Source: Limobrevibacterium gyesilva
GTDB taxonomy: Bacteria; Pseudomonadota; Alphaproteobacteria; Acetobacterales; Acetobacteraceae
Assembly: GCF_025989185.1 (NCBI RefSeq)
Contig: NZ_JAPDNT010000008.1
Coordinates: forward strand, 1-64,000
Direction: 5' to 3'
Length of the DNA: 64,000 nt
Below, piece after piece: positions 31,840-41,613 of this stretch. Position numbers and translations under genes: made by a program. The notes below the pieces were generated by a model that had not been told where the DNA came from, made no database searches, and saw only the letters and a list, made by a program, of their open reading frames with translations. Every line of letters begins with the position of its first letter. Position 1 is the stretch's first letter.

Positions 31840-33432
31840 ATGTCCAACAGGGTCATCATCGCCTCCTGTGCGCTTGTGCTCGCCGCAGTGGTGGGCGGAG
31901 TTGCCGGGCCCGCCCAGGCGAAGACGTTCGTCTACTGCTCGGAAGGCTCGCCGGAGAACTTCAACCCGATGCTCAACACCACCGGGACGACGTTCGACGC
32001 CAACCGGCCCGTCTACGACCGCCTCGTCGATTTCGGCTACGGCACCACCGAGGTCGTGCCGGCGCTGGCGGAGAAATGGGACGCCAGCGAAGACGGGCTC
32101 GTGTTCACCTTCCACCTGCGTCACAACGTGAAGTGGCAGTCGAACAAGAACTTCAAGCCGACCCGCAACTTCAACGCCGACGACGTGCTGTTCAGCTTCG
32201 AGCGGCAGTGGAAAGACAGCAACCCGTACCACAAGGTGTCCGGGGGCGGCTACGATTACTTCAGCGACATGGATATGCCGAAGCTGCTGAAGTCCATCGA
32301 CAAGATCGACGACTACACCGTGCGCTTCGTGCTGACCCAGCCGAACGCGCCGTTCGTGGCCGACCTCGCCATGGATTTCGCCACGATCCAGTCGAAGGAA
32401 TACGCGGACGCGCTGACGAAGATGGGCAAGCCCGAGCTGATCGACCAGGAGCCGATTGGCACCGGGCCGTTCGAGTTCGTGCAATACGTGAAGGATGCCA
32501 CCATCCGCTATCGGGCCTTCAAGGACTACTGGGGCACGAAGCCGAAGATCGACACGCTGGTCTACTCGATCAACAAGGATCCGTCGGTGCGCCTGGCCAA
32601 GCTGCGCGCCAATGAGTGCCAGATGTCGTTCGGGCCGAGCCCCGCGGATCTTCTGAGCATCCGCGCCGACAAGAACCTGACGCTGATGTCCCAGCCCGGG
32701 CTGAACATCGGCTATCTCGCCATGAACGTGCAGAAGAAGCCGTTCGACGACGTGCGCGTGCGCCAGGCGATCAACATGGCCATCGACAAGAAGGCCATCC
32801 TGGATGCGGTCTATCAGGGCTCCGGCCTGCCGGCGAAGAACCTGATCCCGCCGACCATGTGGAGCTATAACAACAACGTCCAGGACTACAAGTTCGACCC
32901 CGCAGCGGCGAAGAAGCTGCTGGCCGAGGCCGGCTATCCCGACGGGTTCGAGACGGATCTGTGGGCGATGCCGGTGCAGCGCCCTTATAACCCCGACGCG
33001 CGGCGGATCGGCGAGCTGATGCAGGCCGATCTCGCGAAGGTCGGCGTGAAGGCGAAGATCGTCAGCTTCGAGTGGGGCGAGTACCGCAAGCGGGTGCAGG
33101 CCGGCGAGCACATGATGGCACAGCTGGGCTGGACCGGCGACAACGGCGACCCCGACAACTTCTTCGTGCCGCTGGCGGCCTGCTCGGCCAAAGGCAGCGC
33201 GCCGCACTGGTGCAACAAGGAGTACGACGACCTGGTGGTCCAGGCGGCGAAGGTCCCCAGCCAGGCCGAGCGCACGAAGCTGTACATGCAGGCCCAGGTG
33301 GTGATGCATCGCGAGGCGCCGTTCTTCCTGATCGCCCACTCCGTGGTGCACCTGCCGATGCGCAGCAACGTCGTGGGCTACAAGATGAGCCCGTTCGGGA
33401 CGCATCGGTTCGACTATGTCGATCTGAAATAG
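31840..33432 (+). CDS. Dpp/Opp-type ABC transporter periplasmic binding protein (family 5)
   Basis: 530 residues from the ATG at 31840 after AGGGAG; an upstream open extension is Arg-rich and not signal-like. The Sec signal is IIASCALVLAAVVGGVAGPAQA with likely cleavage before KTFVYCSEGSPENFNPML. The family-5 lobes show LVFTFHLRHNVKWQSNK, VRQAINMAIDKKAILDAVY and QLGWTGDNGDPDNFFVPL, and the NYDDLV-like EYDDLVV. These proteins bind peptides, delta-aminolevulinate, nickel chelates or oligosaccharides. It heads a five-gene operon with both permeases and both ATPases. Confidence 0.93.
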   Translation: MSNRVIIASCALVLAAVVGGVAGPAQAKTFVYCSEGSPENFNPMLNTTGTTFDANRPVYDRLVDFGYGTTEVVPALAEKWDASEDGLVFTFHLRHNVKWQSNKNFKPTRNFNADDVLFSFERQWKDSNPYHKVSGGGYDYFSDMDMPKLLKSIDKIDDYTVRFVLTQPNAPFVADLAMDFATIQSKEYADALTKMGKPELIDQEPIGTGPFEFVQYVKDATIRYRAFKDYWGTKPKIDTLVYSINKDPSVRLAKLRANECQMSFGPSPADLLSIRADKNLTLMSQPGLNIGYLAMNVQKKPFDDVRVRQAINMAIDKKAILDAVYQGSGLPAKNLIPPTMWSYNNNVQDYKFDPAAAKKLLAEAGYPDGFETDLWAMPVQRPYNPDARRIGELMQADLAKVGVKAKIVSFEWGEYRKRVQAGEHMMAQLGWTGDNGDPDNFFVPLAACSAKGSAPHWCNKEYDDLVVQAAKVPSQAERTKLYMQAQVVMHREAPFFLIAHSVVHLPMRSNVVGYKMSPFGTHRFDYVDLK

Positions 33433-33444
33433 GCGTATCGATAC

Positions 33445-34449
33445 GTGCTTCGATTTCTGCTCCGGCGCGTCACGCTGATCATTCCGACCTTCGTCGGCGT
33501 GACGTTCCTCAGCTTCATGCTGATCCACCTTGTGCCCGGCGATCCCATTGAAGTGCGGGTCGGCGAGCACGGGATCGCACCGGAACGGCTGGCCCAGCTG
33601 CGCCATGAATTCGGGCTGGACCAGCCGCTGTGGCAGCAGTTCCTCACCTACGAGGTGCAGCTTGCCCACGGCGACCTGGGCGTGTCGGTGGTGACGCGCG
33701 ATACGGTGTGGAACGAATTCACCACGCTGTTTCCCGCCACTGTCGAACTGGCGGTCTGCGCGATCATCTTCGCCATGGTGGTGGGGCTGCCGCTCGGGGT
33801 GATCGCGGCGGTGCGGCGCGGCTCGGCCTTCGACTACGGGTTGATGGGATTGTCGGTCACCGGGGCCTCCATGCCGATCTTCTGGTGGGGGCTCATGGTG
33901 ATCCTGGTGTTCTCGGTGTCGCTGGGCTGGACGCCCGTCTCCGGTCGGATCAGCGACATCTATTTCGTCGAGCCGTGGTCGGGCTTCATGCTGGTGGATT
34001 GCTGGTTCGCCGACGAGGCCGGCGCCTGCGCTTCGGCCTGGGGTCACCTGATCCTGCCGATGATCGTGCTGGGCACCATTCCGCTTGCCACCATCGCGCG
34101 CATGACGCGTTCGTCCATGCTGGAAGTGCTGAACGAGGACTATATCCGCACGGCGCGGGCCAAGGGCCTGAGCGTGCCGCGCGTGGTGGTGGTGCACGCG
34201 CTGCGCAACGCGTTGATCCCCGTGGTGACCGTGATCGGCCTGAGCGTAAGCTCGCTGCTGGGCGGCGCGATCCTGACCGAGACGATCTTCTCCTGGCCCG
34301 GTGTCGGGCACTGGCTGGTCGAGAGCATCCAGCGCCGCGACTATCCGGTGCTGCAGGGCGGCACGCTGCTGGTGGCGGTGCTGGTGATCCTGGTCAATCT
34401 CGGCGTCGACGTGACCTACAGCTTCCTCAACCCACGGATCCGCCGCTGA
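33445..34449 (+). CDS. Dpp/Opp-type ABC permease B
   Basis: 334-residue inner-membrane permease starting at a GTG (33445-33447): MLRFLLRRVTLIIPTFVGVT is the conserved DppB beginning. There is no clear Shine-Dalgarno; the preceding 12 bases are a perfect palindrome (33434-33445) ending at the start codon. The DppB marks FMLIHLVPGDP, DLGVSVVTRD and the EAA-like loop DYIRTARAKGLSVPRVVVVHALRNALIPVV are present. An extra insert after about residue 165 (YFVEPWSGFMLVDCWFADE) is longer than in many homologues. The next gene overlaps by one base. Confidence 0.94.
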   Translation: MLRFLLRRVTLIIPTFVGVTFLSFMLIHLVPGDPIEVRVGEHGIAPERLAQLRHEFGLDQPLWQQFLTYEVQLAHGDLGVSVVTRDTVWNEFTTLFPATVELAVCAIIFAMVVGLPLGVIAAVRRGSAFDYGLMGLSVTGASMPIFWWGLMVILVFSVSLGWTPVSGRISDIYFVEPWSGFMLVDCWFADEAGACASAWGHLILPMIVLGTIPLATIARMTRSSMLEVLNEDYIRTARAKGLSVPRVVVVHALRNALIPVVTVIGLSVSSLLGGAILTETIFSWPGVGHWLVESIQRRDYPVLQGGTLLVAVLVILVNLGVDVTYSFLNPRIRR

Positions 34450-35345
34450 TGTCCGAGCTCTCCATTCAAGCGGCCGCACCCGCCATACCAGGCCGCCTCC
34501 GCCTGTTCTGGCGCAGCTTCGCGGAGAATCGCGGCGCCGTGCTGGGCCTGGGCATCATGGTGGTCCTGATCGTGGTGGCGGCGCTGGCCGATGTGATCGC
34601 GCCGCATTCGCCGATCGAGCAGTTCCGCAGCCATTTCCTGACGCCGCCGATCTGGGAGGCGGGCGGCGACCCGGCCTTCCTGCTGGGAACCGACGACGTG
34701 GGCCGCGATATGCTCTCGCGCCTGATCTACGGCGCGCGGCTATCGCTGATCATCGGCTTTTCGGTGGCGAGCCTGTCGCTGGTCGCCGGCACCATCCTGG
34801 GCCTGACCGCGGCCTTCGCCGGCGGGATGGTCGACATCGTCATCATGCGGGTGATGGACATCCTGCTGGTGTTCCCCTCGCTTCTGCTGGCCATCGTCAT
34901 CGTGGCCATCCTTGGCCCGGGATTGTTCAACGCCATGCTGGCGGTGGTGGTGGTGACGCTGCCCGGCTATACCCGGCTCGCCCGCGCCTCCGCACTGTCG
35001 GAACTGGCACGCGACTACGTCACCGCCACGCGCTGCGCCGGCGCCGGGTCGCTGCGGCTGATGTTCGACACGGTGCTGCCGAACTGCCTGGCGCCGCTGA
35101 TCGTGCAGGTCAGCCTCGGCTTCGCCACCGCCATCCTGGATGCGGCGGCGCTCGGCTTCCTGGGCCTGGGCGCGCAGCCGCCCACGCCGGAATGGGGCAC
35201 CATGCTGTCGGGCTCGCTGCAATACTACCAGCGTGCCTGGTGGGTGCTGGCCTTCCCGGGCTTCGCCATCCTGCTGACGGTGATGGCCTTCAACCTGTTC
35301 GGCGACGGGTTGCGCGACGCCCTCGATCCGAAGCTGAAACGCTGA
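34449..35345 (+). CDS. Dpp/Opp-type ABC permease C
   Basis: 298 residues from the ATG at 34449, which shares one base with the preceding stop. The N-terminal helix follows FWRSFAENRGAVLGLGIMV; the HPLGTDDxGRD motif appears as FLLGTDDVGRDMLSRLIYGAR. The cytoplasmic loop is RDYVTATRCAGAGSLRLMFD and the C-terminus NLFGDGLRDALDPKLKR is the classical DppC ending. It partners permease B and the two ATPases that follow. Confidence 0.95.
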   Translation: MSELSIQAAAPAIPGRLRLFWRSFAENRGAVLGLGIMVVLIVVAALADVIAPHSPIEQFRSHFLTPPIWEAGGDPAFLLGTDDVGRDMLSRLIYGARLSLIIGFSVASLSLVAGTILGLTAAFAGGMVDIVIMRVMDILLVFPSLLLAIVIVAILGPGLFNAMLAVVVVTLPGYTRLARASALSELARDYVTATRCAGAGSLRLMFDTVLPNCLAPLIVQVSLGFATAILDAAALGFLGLGAQPPTPEWGTMLSGSLQYYQRAWWVLAFPGFAILLTVMAFNLFGDGLRDALDPKLKR

Positions 35346-36330
35346 TGGCCCTGCTGGAAATCCGCAACCTCGCCGTGGAGTTCGCGACCGCGCGCGGCCG
35401 CTTCCGTGCCGTGGACGGCGTGGACGTGACCATCGACGAAGGCGAGATCCTGTGCGTCGTCGGTGAATCCGGCTCGGGGAAGTCCGTCTCCATGCTGGCG
35501 GTGATGGGGCTGATCGCCTGGCCGGGCCGCGTGACTGCGGACGTTATGCGCTTCGCCGGCACAGATCTGCTGGGCCTGCCGTCGCGCCAGCGCCGCAAGC
35601 TGGTCGGCAAGGACATGGCGATGGTGTTCCAGGAACCGATGTCCTCGCTGAACCCCTGCTATCCCGTGGGCTGGCAGATCGCCGAAGCCCTGCGCGCGCA
35701 CAACGCCGTCGCGAAACCCAAGGTGCGCGACCGGGTGGTCGAGCTGCTCGACCAGGTGGGCATTCCCGCCCCCGCCTCGCGGATGGGGGCGTTTCCGCAC
35801 CAGCTCTCGGGCGGCATGAACCAGCGTGTCATGATCGCCATGGCCATCGCCTGCAACCCGCGCCTGCTGATCGCCGACGAGCCCACCACGGCGCTGGATG
35901 TCACCATCCAGAAACAGATCCTGGACCTGCTGATCAGCCTGCAGAAGCAGGGCGGCATGGCGTTGGCGCTGATCACCCACGACATGGGCGTCGTCGCCGA
36001 GACCGCGCAGCGCGTGCAGGTGATGTATGCCGGCCAGATGGTCGAGGAGCAGCTTACCGACAGTCTGTTCTCGGCGCCCCGCCATCCCTACACGGCGGCG
36101 CTGCTGGACGCGCTGCCGGAACGCGCCATGGGCCGCGCACGCCTGCCGACCATCCCCGGCGTGGTGCCGGGCATCGACGACCGGCCGTCGGGCTGCCTGT
36201 TCAATCCGCGCTGCCGTTTCGTGCAGGAACGCTGCCTGACCACGCCGCCGCAATTGGAAGGCCCGGCCGGCGCGCGCGCGCGTTGCCATACGCCGCTGGA
36301 TGCGGCGGGCCAGCCCACGGGCGTGGCGGC

Positions 36331-36334
<4 letters not shown>
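35345..36334 (+). CDS. Dpp/Opp-type ABC ATPase D
   Basis: 329-residue ATPase. Walker A GESGSGKSV (about residues 38-46), Q-loop FQEPMSSLNPCYPVGWQ, signature LSGGMNQRVMIAMAI, Walker B LLIADEPTTALD and switch His in LITHDMGV. The C-terminal cysteines in GCLFNPRCRFVQERCL are the iron-sulfur-like oligopeptide-transporter extension. The start shares a base with the previous stop. The gene overlaps ATPase F by 4 bases (ATGA). Confidence 0.96.
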
Positions 36335-37293
<959 letters not shown>

Positions 37294-37348
37294 CTTACGC
37301 CGGCTCGCCCCCGTGCGGCCGCGCGTCCATGTCGGCAGGCCGGTCGGC

Positions 37349-38944
37349 TCAGCTTCCCCGCAGCCTCGCCAGCAGCTGCCGCACCTTGCCCACGCGCGGC
37401 GCCGGAACGGGAACGTCGCCGGCGCCAAGCAGGATGTCCCACGCCGCGGACGTCGCAGCTGTCACCGGCGGTTCGGCGGCAGGCGGCGGCTCAGGCAGTG
37501 CTGCCGGCGCGTGCGCCACGATCGATGGCGGTTCCGGCGGGATCGGCAAAGCGAAGCCGACGCACCAGTTCATCAGCGGATAAGGCCGTCCGACCAGCTC
37601 GGGGATTTCGGCGCTCGGATAATGGCCGCTATCGGCATCGAACGCGTAGCACGCCTCGGCGGTGTCGTCGTCGCTGTCATGCAGGCAGCCCCTGCCGGCA
37701 GTCCGCCGGGCGGCATAGCGCAGGACGGCCTCGGGGCCGGGTGTCCGCTCCAGCGTGATCCGCACCGCATCGGCGCCGTCCAACTCGACGCTCAGGATGG
37801 GCACCACGCCGGCATCGTCCACCACCGAGAACCCCTTGTCGGCGATCTCGGCGGCCCGGTGGCCGATGAACGGCCGTCCCCAGGCCAATGGCGGGACCGG
37901 CACATGAAACGTCACCCGCAGGCTGCGGTCGTCCAGCACGGCCCGCAGCGGGTGCAGCGGCTTCCAGTCCTCGCCGAGCGTCAGCACGCGGTGCATCACC
38001 TTGCCGAACTGCACGCCGAGCCAGCGATAGCCGTTGGCGTCCAGATGCCCGCCTTTGTCGGTCACGGGATAGACCGGCGCCGCAAGAAAGCAGCCCGGCA
38101 CCTCCAGCGCGGTCTCCAGCTGCGCTTGCGGAACCGACATCGTTTCGTTCGAGTAGGCGGCACCGGTCTGGTACATGAACATCGCCGACGGCGTGGCCTG
38201 GCCGGCGATGCCGACCGCCACGTCGTCGAGGAAATCATCGCGGAAGCGCCGCAGCAGCGCCTTGTAGGCGATGCGGTCCGCCGTGCTGCCGTTGAGGCCC
38301 CAGTTGTTGTGCTCGCCTTGCAGGAACAGCAGGGCAGTCACGCCGTAATCATGCCCGGCCGTTGCCGCGGCCTGCTTCGCCGCGGTGGCGCAGTCGCGCA
38401 GCCGGTTGAACAGTTCGGGCGCGGCGCCTTTCGACAACTGCTCCAGCGACCGGCCACCCACGCCGCAGGTGCTCGCCAGCAGCCTGTTCGCGCCCGGCGT
38501 GGCGCCGGGCATGGCCAGCATCCGCGCCCGCCAGGTGTTCAACGCGCCTTCGAGGACCGTCTCGCCGAGTGGGCTCGCGCGAGGCTGCAATGCCGCCACC
38601 TGCTCAGGTGTCATCAGGCCGCCTTCGCCGACAGGCTGCACCGTGGCGATCAGCGGCAGGAACGTCGCATCCCCGACCGGTTGCCAGCGGGGGGCCGCTT
38701 CGTTCCGCGGGCGCACGCTGCCGCCGAGCATCAGCGAATCGTGATGCGGCACCACTGACAAAGCCGGCCAGCCTTCCCAGCCGCTGGAAAGCGACTGGCC
38801 GTAGGCGATCACGTGATTGATGGCGCGGGTGGGGCGCGCCAGGCGTGCATTGGCGTCATGGCGGGCGGCGTCGGAAAGCGGCGGCACGGCAAGGCAAGGC
38901 ACGGGATCTACGGTCGTTGGCGCCTTTGCAGCGGGGCTGGTCAT
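37349..38944 (-). CDS. SGNH-type esterase (sialate O-acetylesterase-like)
   Basis: 531 residues with no signal peptide, so probably cytoplasmic. The nucleophile block is VIAYGQSLSSGWEG (about residues 44-57, GQSxS); a QGE motif follows in LLFLQGEHNNWG, and the catalytic Asp/His pair appears in KGGHLDANGYRWLGVQFG. That layout resembles the carbohydrate-acetylesterase (SASA) group. After about residue 440 the tail is Pro/Ala-rich (PPEPPS, PEPPPAAEPP), a likely linker, ending in a short basic segment. It is the last gene of the LacI-linked sugar operon, after a 115-base gap behind the GH63-like gene. It probably removes acyl groups from an imported glycan. Confidence 0.75.
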   Translation of the reverse strand: MTSPAAKAPTTVDPVPCLAVPPLSDAARHDANARLARPTRAINHVIAYGQSLSSGWEGWPALSVVPHHDSLMLGGSVRPRNEAAPRWQPVGDATFLPLIATVQPVGEGGLMTPEQVAALQPRASPLGETVLEGALNTWRARMLAMPGATPGANRLLASTCGVGGRSLEQLSKGAAPELFNRLRDCATAAKQAAATAGHDYGVTALLFLQGEHNNWGLNGSTADRIAYKALLRRFRDDFLDDVAVGIAGQATPSAMFMYQTGAAYSNETMSVPQAQLETALEVPGCFLAAPVYPVTDKGGHLDANGYRWLGVQFGKVMHRVLTLGEDWKPLHPLRAVLDDRSLRVTFHVPVPPLAWGRPFIGHRAAEIADKGFSVVDDAGVVPILSVELDGADAVRITLERTPGPEAVLRYAARRTAGRGCLHDSDDDTAEACYAFDADSGHYPSAEIPELVGRPYPLMNWCVGFALPIPPEPPSIVAHAPAALPEPPPAAEPPVTAATSAAWDILLGAGDVPVPAPRVGKVRQLLARLRGS

Positions 38945-39059
38945 GCATTCTCCTGGCGTCGCGCGCTCGATCTTGCGTTGGGCGTGCGCAGCCCGACAAG
39001 CGCGCGGCGCCCGTCTAGCGCAGCCTGCTGCACAGCGCGAGTCGGCCGCCGTTCCGTCG

Positions 39060-40346
39060 TCAGCCGGCGGCCGCGTCCGTCAGCAGCAGGTAGATCGCGG
39101 CGGTCCACGAGAAATCGGCGCCGCCCACGCCCCGGCCGTCGGTGGGGTCGAAATACTCCGACAGTCCGCCGGCCTCGATCAGCCGGCGCGTGGTGTCGCG
39201 GATGTGTGCGGCCAGCCCGGCGTTCCCGGCTTGCGCCAGGCCGTCCGCGATCATCCAGTTCACCACGGCCCAGATCGGCCCGCGCCAATAGCGCAGCGGC
39301 TCGAAGCTGGGGTGGGCGGGGTCGGTGGAGGGCACCAGCCACGCGACGCGCTGCGCCCAGGCCTGCATCGTTCCGGCCATGACGGCTGCTTGCTCGGCGG
39401 TGGCGGCACGCCCGTACAGCGGCAGGAACCCGGCCGACGTGCCCACGCGTACCGGCGCGTTGCCGATCAGGTCGAGGCAGGTGAACAGGCCCAGGCCGGG
39501 ATCCCACAGACGCTGGATCGCGGCCTGCATGCCGGCGATGCGGGCGGCGATTTCGGCGCGCTCGGCGGCACTGCCGAAGCGTTCGGCCAACGCCAGCAGG
39601 TCGCGCTCGGCGCGCAGCAGGATGGCGTTGGTGCCGATATCGGCGACCTTGAACGGCGACGCGGCCAGCATGCGGTCCGGCGCCCATCCCGCGCCGCGGA
39701 AGACGTCAACAAGGTGGATGAAGCGCTGGTAGTCCTCGGCGCGCGGCCGCATGGCGGGATCGACATGCGCGGTGTCGCGGCGGCGGATCACCGTCTCGGT
39801 GGTCGTGGGCACCCGCGCCATTGCCGCGTCCCAGGCGGGGGAGTTGTCCATCCCCGTCTCCCACGGGTGCAGCGTGGCCACCAGGCCGGTGCGGGCCGGG
39901 TCGCGCGCCTGCTGCCACCAGCGATGGTTCAGCAGCAGCCGCGGATAGAGCGTGGCCATGCGCGCTTCGGCCAAGGCGTGGTCCTTCGCCCGCTCCAGCA
40001 ACTGCCGCGCCGCTGTAGCCAGCACCGGCGGCTGGGTGATGCCGGAGGTCGGCGGCGTGTGGTGGATCTGCCAGACATCGGGGCCGGGGAAATAATCGTC
40101 CGAGGGGGCGTGGAAGACGATGTGCGGAATCAGCCCGTCGTCCCACTGGCCACGCAGAAGGGACAGGATTTCGTCCCAGGCGCGCGGCTCGTCGAACGTG
40201 GCCCAGCCCATGGCGACGAAGGCGGAATCCCAGTTCCACTGGAACGGATACAGCCGCGCGGTGGGCACGCAGTAGCCGCCGCGGTCGTTGGCGCGCAGGG
40301 TGGCGCGCGCGCGTTCGGTGCGTGTTTGGTCGGAATGGTCGCTCAT
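39060..40346 (-). CDS. GH63-like (alpha/alpha)6-barrel glycoside hydrolase
   Basis: 428 residues. Early motif YPFQWNWDSAFVAMGWA, then HPWETGMDNSPAWD (about residues 165-178), YWRGPIWAVVNWM, and the C-terminal EYFDPTDGRGVGGADFSWTAA match GH63/GH37-type glucosidases, including mannosylglycerate hydrolase-like proteins. In these families an Asp near the DNSP segment and a Glu in the C-terminal EYFDP region are catalytic. There is no signal peptide, so it works in the cytoplasm on sugar brought in by the linked transporter. It overlaps the transporter ATPase by 4 bases (ATGA). Confidence 0.85.
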   Translation of the reverse strand: MSDHSDQTRTERARATLRANDRGGYCVPTARLYPFQWNWDSAFVAMGWATFDEPRAWDEILSLLRGQWDDGLIPHIVFHAPSDDYFPGPDVWQIHHTPPTSGITQPPVLATAARQLLERAKDHALAEARMATLYPRLLLNHRWWQQARDPARTGLVATLHPWETGMDNSPAWDAAMARVPTTTETVIRRRDTAHVDPAMRPRAEDYQRFIHLVDVFRGAGWAPDRMLAASPFKVADIGTNAILLRAERDLLALAERFGSAAERAEIAARIAGMQAAIQRLWDPGLGLFTCLDLIGNAPVRVGTSAGFLPLYGRAATAEQAAVMAGTMQAWAQRVAWLVPSTDPAHPSFEPLRYWRGPIWAVVNWMIADGLAQAGNAGLAAHIRDTTRRLIEAGGLSEYFDPTDGRGVGGADFSWTAAIYLLLTDAAAG

Positions 40347-41398
40347 CGGTTCTTCGTCTCCAGCGCGGCGCCGGTGGCCGCATCCATCCAGCTGACATGG
40401 CCCTGCAGCGGGCGCACATGCAGCACGTCTCCGGGGGCGGGGCGGCTGTCCGAGGGCGCCACCACGCGGATCATCTGGCCGGTCACGCTGCCGGTCAGCA
40501 GCGTATGCGAGCCCATCGGTTCGACCACGCGCACGGCGAACGGGAAGCCGGTGCCGGGGGCGGTGATTTCCAGGTCCTCGCCGCGGACGCCCATCACCAC
40601 GGTGGCGGCGTTGGTGGGCGAGGCCAAGCGCAGCGACCCCAGCTCGACATGCCCGTTCGCGACCGGCAGGGTCAGGAAGTTCATCGGCGGGCTGCCGACG
40701 AAGCTGCCGACGAATCGTGTCGCGGGATTGCGGTAGATGTCGGTGGGGCGGTCGATCTGCACGATGCGGCCGGCATGCAGCACGGCGATGCGATCGGCGA
40801 GCCCCATCGCCTCGGTCTGGTCATGCGTCACATACACGGTGGTGGTGCCGGCGGCCTGCAGCACGCCCTTCAGCTCGGCCCGCATCTCCAGACGCAGCAG
40901 CGCATCGAGGTTCGACAGCGGCTCGTCCATCAGCAGCACCGCGGGCTCGATCGCCAGCGCGCGTGCCACCGCCACGCGCTGACGCTGGCCCCCCGACAAC
41001 TGGCCGGGATAGCGCTGCAGATACGGCTCGATCTGCAACAGCGCGGCGACTTGCGCCACCTGACGGGCGATATGCGCCTTGTCGGCGCCGGACATGCGCA
41101 GGCCGAAGCCGACATTCTCGGCCACCGTCATATGCGGGAACACCGCGTAGTTCTGGAACACCATGGCCAGCCCGCGCTTGCGCGGCGGCAGGGCGGAGAC
41201 ATCCTGGCCGCCGATCAGCACGCGGCCGGAGGTCTGCGTCTCAAGGCCCGCAATGATGCGCAGCAGCGTGGTCTTGCCGCAGCCGGAGGGGCCGAGCAGG
41301 GCGAGAAACTCGCCGTCGGCGACGCGCAGCGACACGCTCTCCAGCGCGACCACGGGGCCGAACGCCTTGCGGACCGCATCGATGACGATCTCGGCCAT
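40343..41398 (-). CDS. Sugar ABC transporter ATP-binding protein (MalK/UgpC/MsmK type)
   Basis: 351 residues. Walker A GPSGCGKTT (about 36-44), signature LSGGQRQRVAVARAL, Walker B VLLMDEPLSNLD, switch His YVTHDQTEA. The TOBE-type C-terminal domain (about 240-345) includes VVMGVRGEDLEI. It is separated from the upstream permease by 215 bases that contain a perfect 44-bp inverted repeat, unusual in this otherwise compact operon; its expression may therefore differ from the permeases. The GH63-like gene overlaps its end. Confidence 0.95.
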   Translation of the reverse strand: MAEIVIDAVRKAFGPVVALESVSLRVADGEFLALLGPSGCGKTTLLRIIAGLETQTSGRVLIGGQDVSALPPRKRGLAMVFQNYAVFPHMTVAENVGFGLRMSGADKAHIARQVAQVAALLQIEPYLQRYPGQLSGGQRQRVAVARALAIEPAVLLMDEPLSNLDALLRLEMRAELKGVLQAAGTTTVYVTHDQTEAMGLADRIAVLHAGRIVQIDRPTDIYRNPATRFVGSFVGSPPMNFLTLPVANGHVELGSLRLASPTNAATVVMGVRGEDLEITAPGTGFPFAVRVVEPMGSHTLLTGSVTGQMIRVVAPSDSRPAPGDVLHVRPLQGHVSWMDAATGAALETKNR

Positions 41399-41436
41399 GT
41401 CAGTCGGCTTTCATTGCGGGGGAAGGAAAAGAAGAA

Positions 41437-41592
41437 AAGTGGACACGGAGAACACAGAGGGCCACGGAGGACACGGAGAAGAGATTCTTGCGCGCGAAGC
41501 GCGCCCCGAGCACCGCCTCCGTAATTCAGTACGGCGATGCGTGCACATTTCTCCGTGTCCTCCGTGGCCCTCTGTGTTCTCCGTGTCCACTT
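41437..41592. repeat. Perfect 44-bp inverted repeat with 68-base loop inside the sugar-ABC operon
   Basis: Left arm 41437-41480, right arm 41549-41592, fully complementary. Each arm is built from near-repeats of a GGACACGGAG/CCACGGAGGAC-type unit. The 68-base loop has its own smaller symmetry (GCGCGC either side of GAA, about 41491-41505). It lies between the last permease and the ATPase of the operon and carries no reading frame. Similar CACGGAG-type repeats occur as dispersed intergenic elements in several environmental bacteria; that comparison is from memory. On RNA it would fold into a very stable hairpin between the two cistrons. Confidence 0.9.
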
Positions 41593-41613
41593 CCACTTCC
41601 CCAAGAAAGCATC

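Noticed and set aside
31510-34479. A 989-codon open frame on the minus strand opposite the Dpp binding protein and permease B
   Set aside because: The translation is dominated by His, Arg, Gln and Asp in the pattern of antisense to G+C-rich codons, and both genes on the other strand have clear family motifs.
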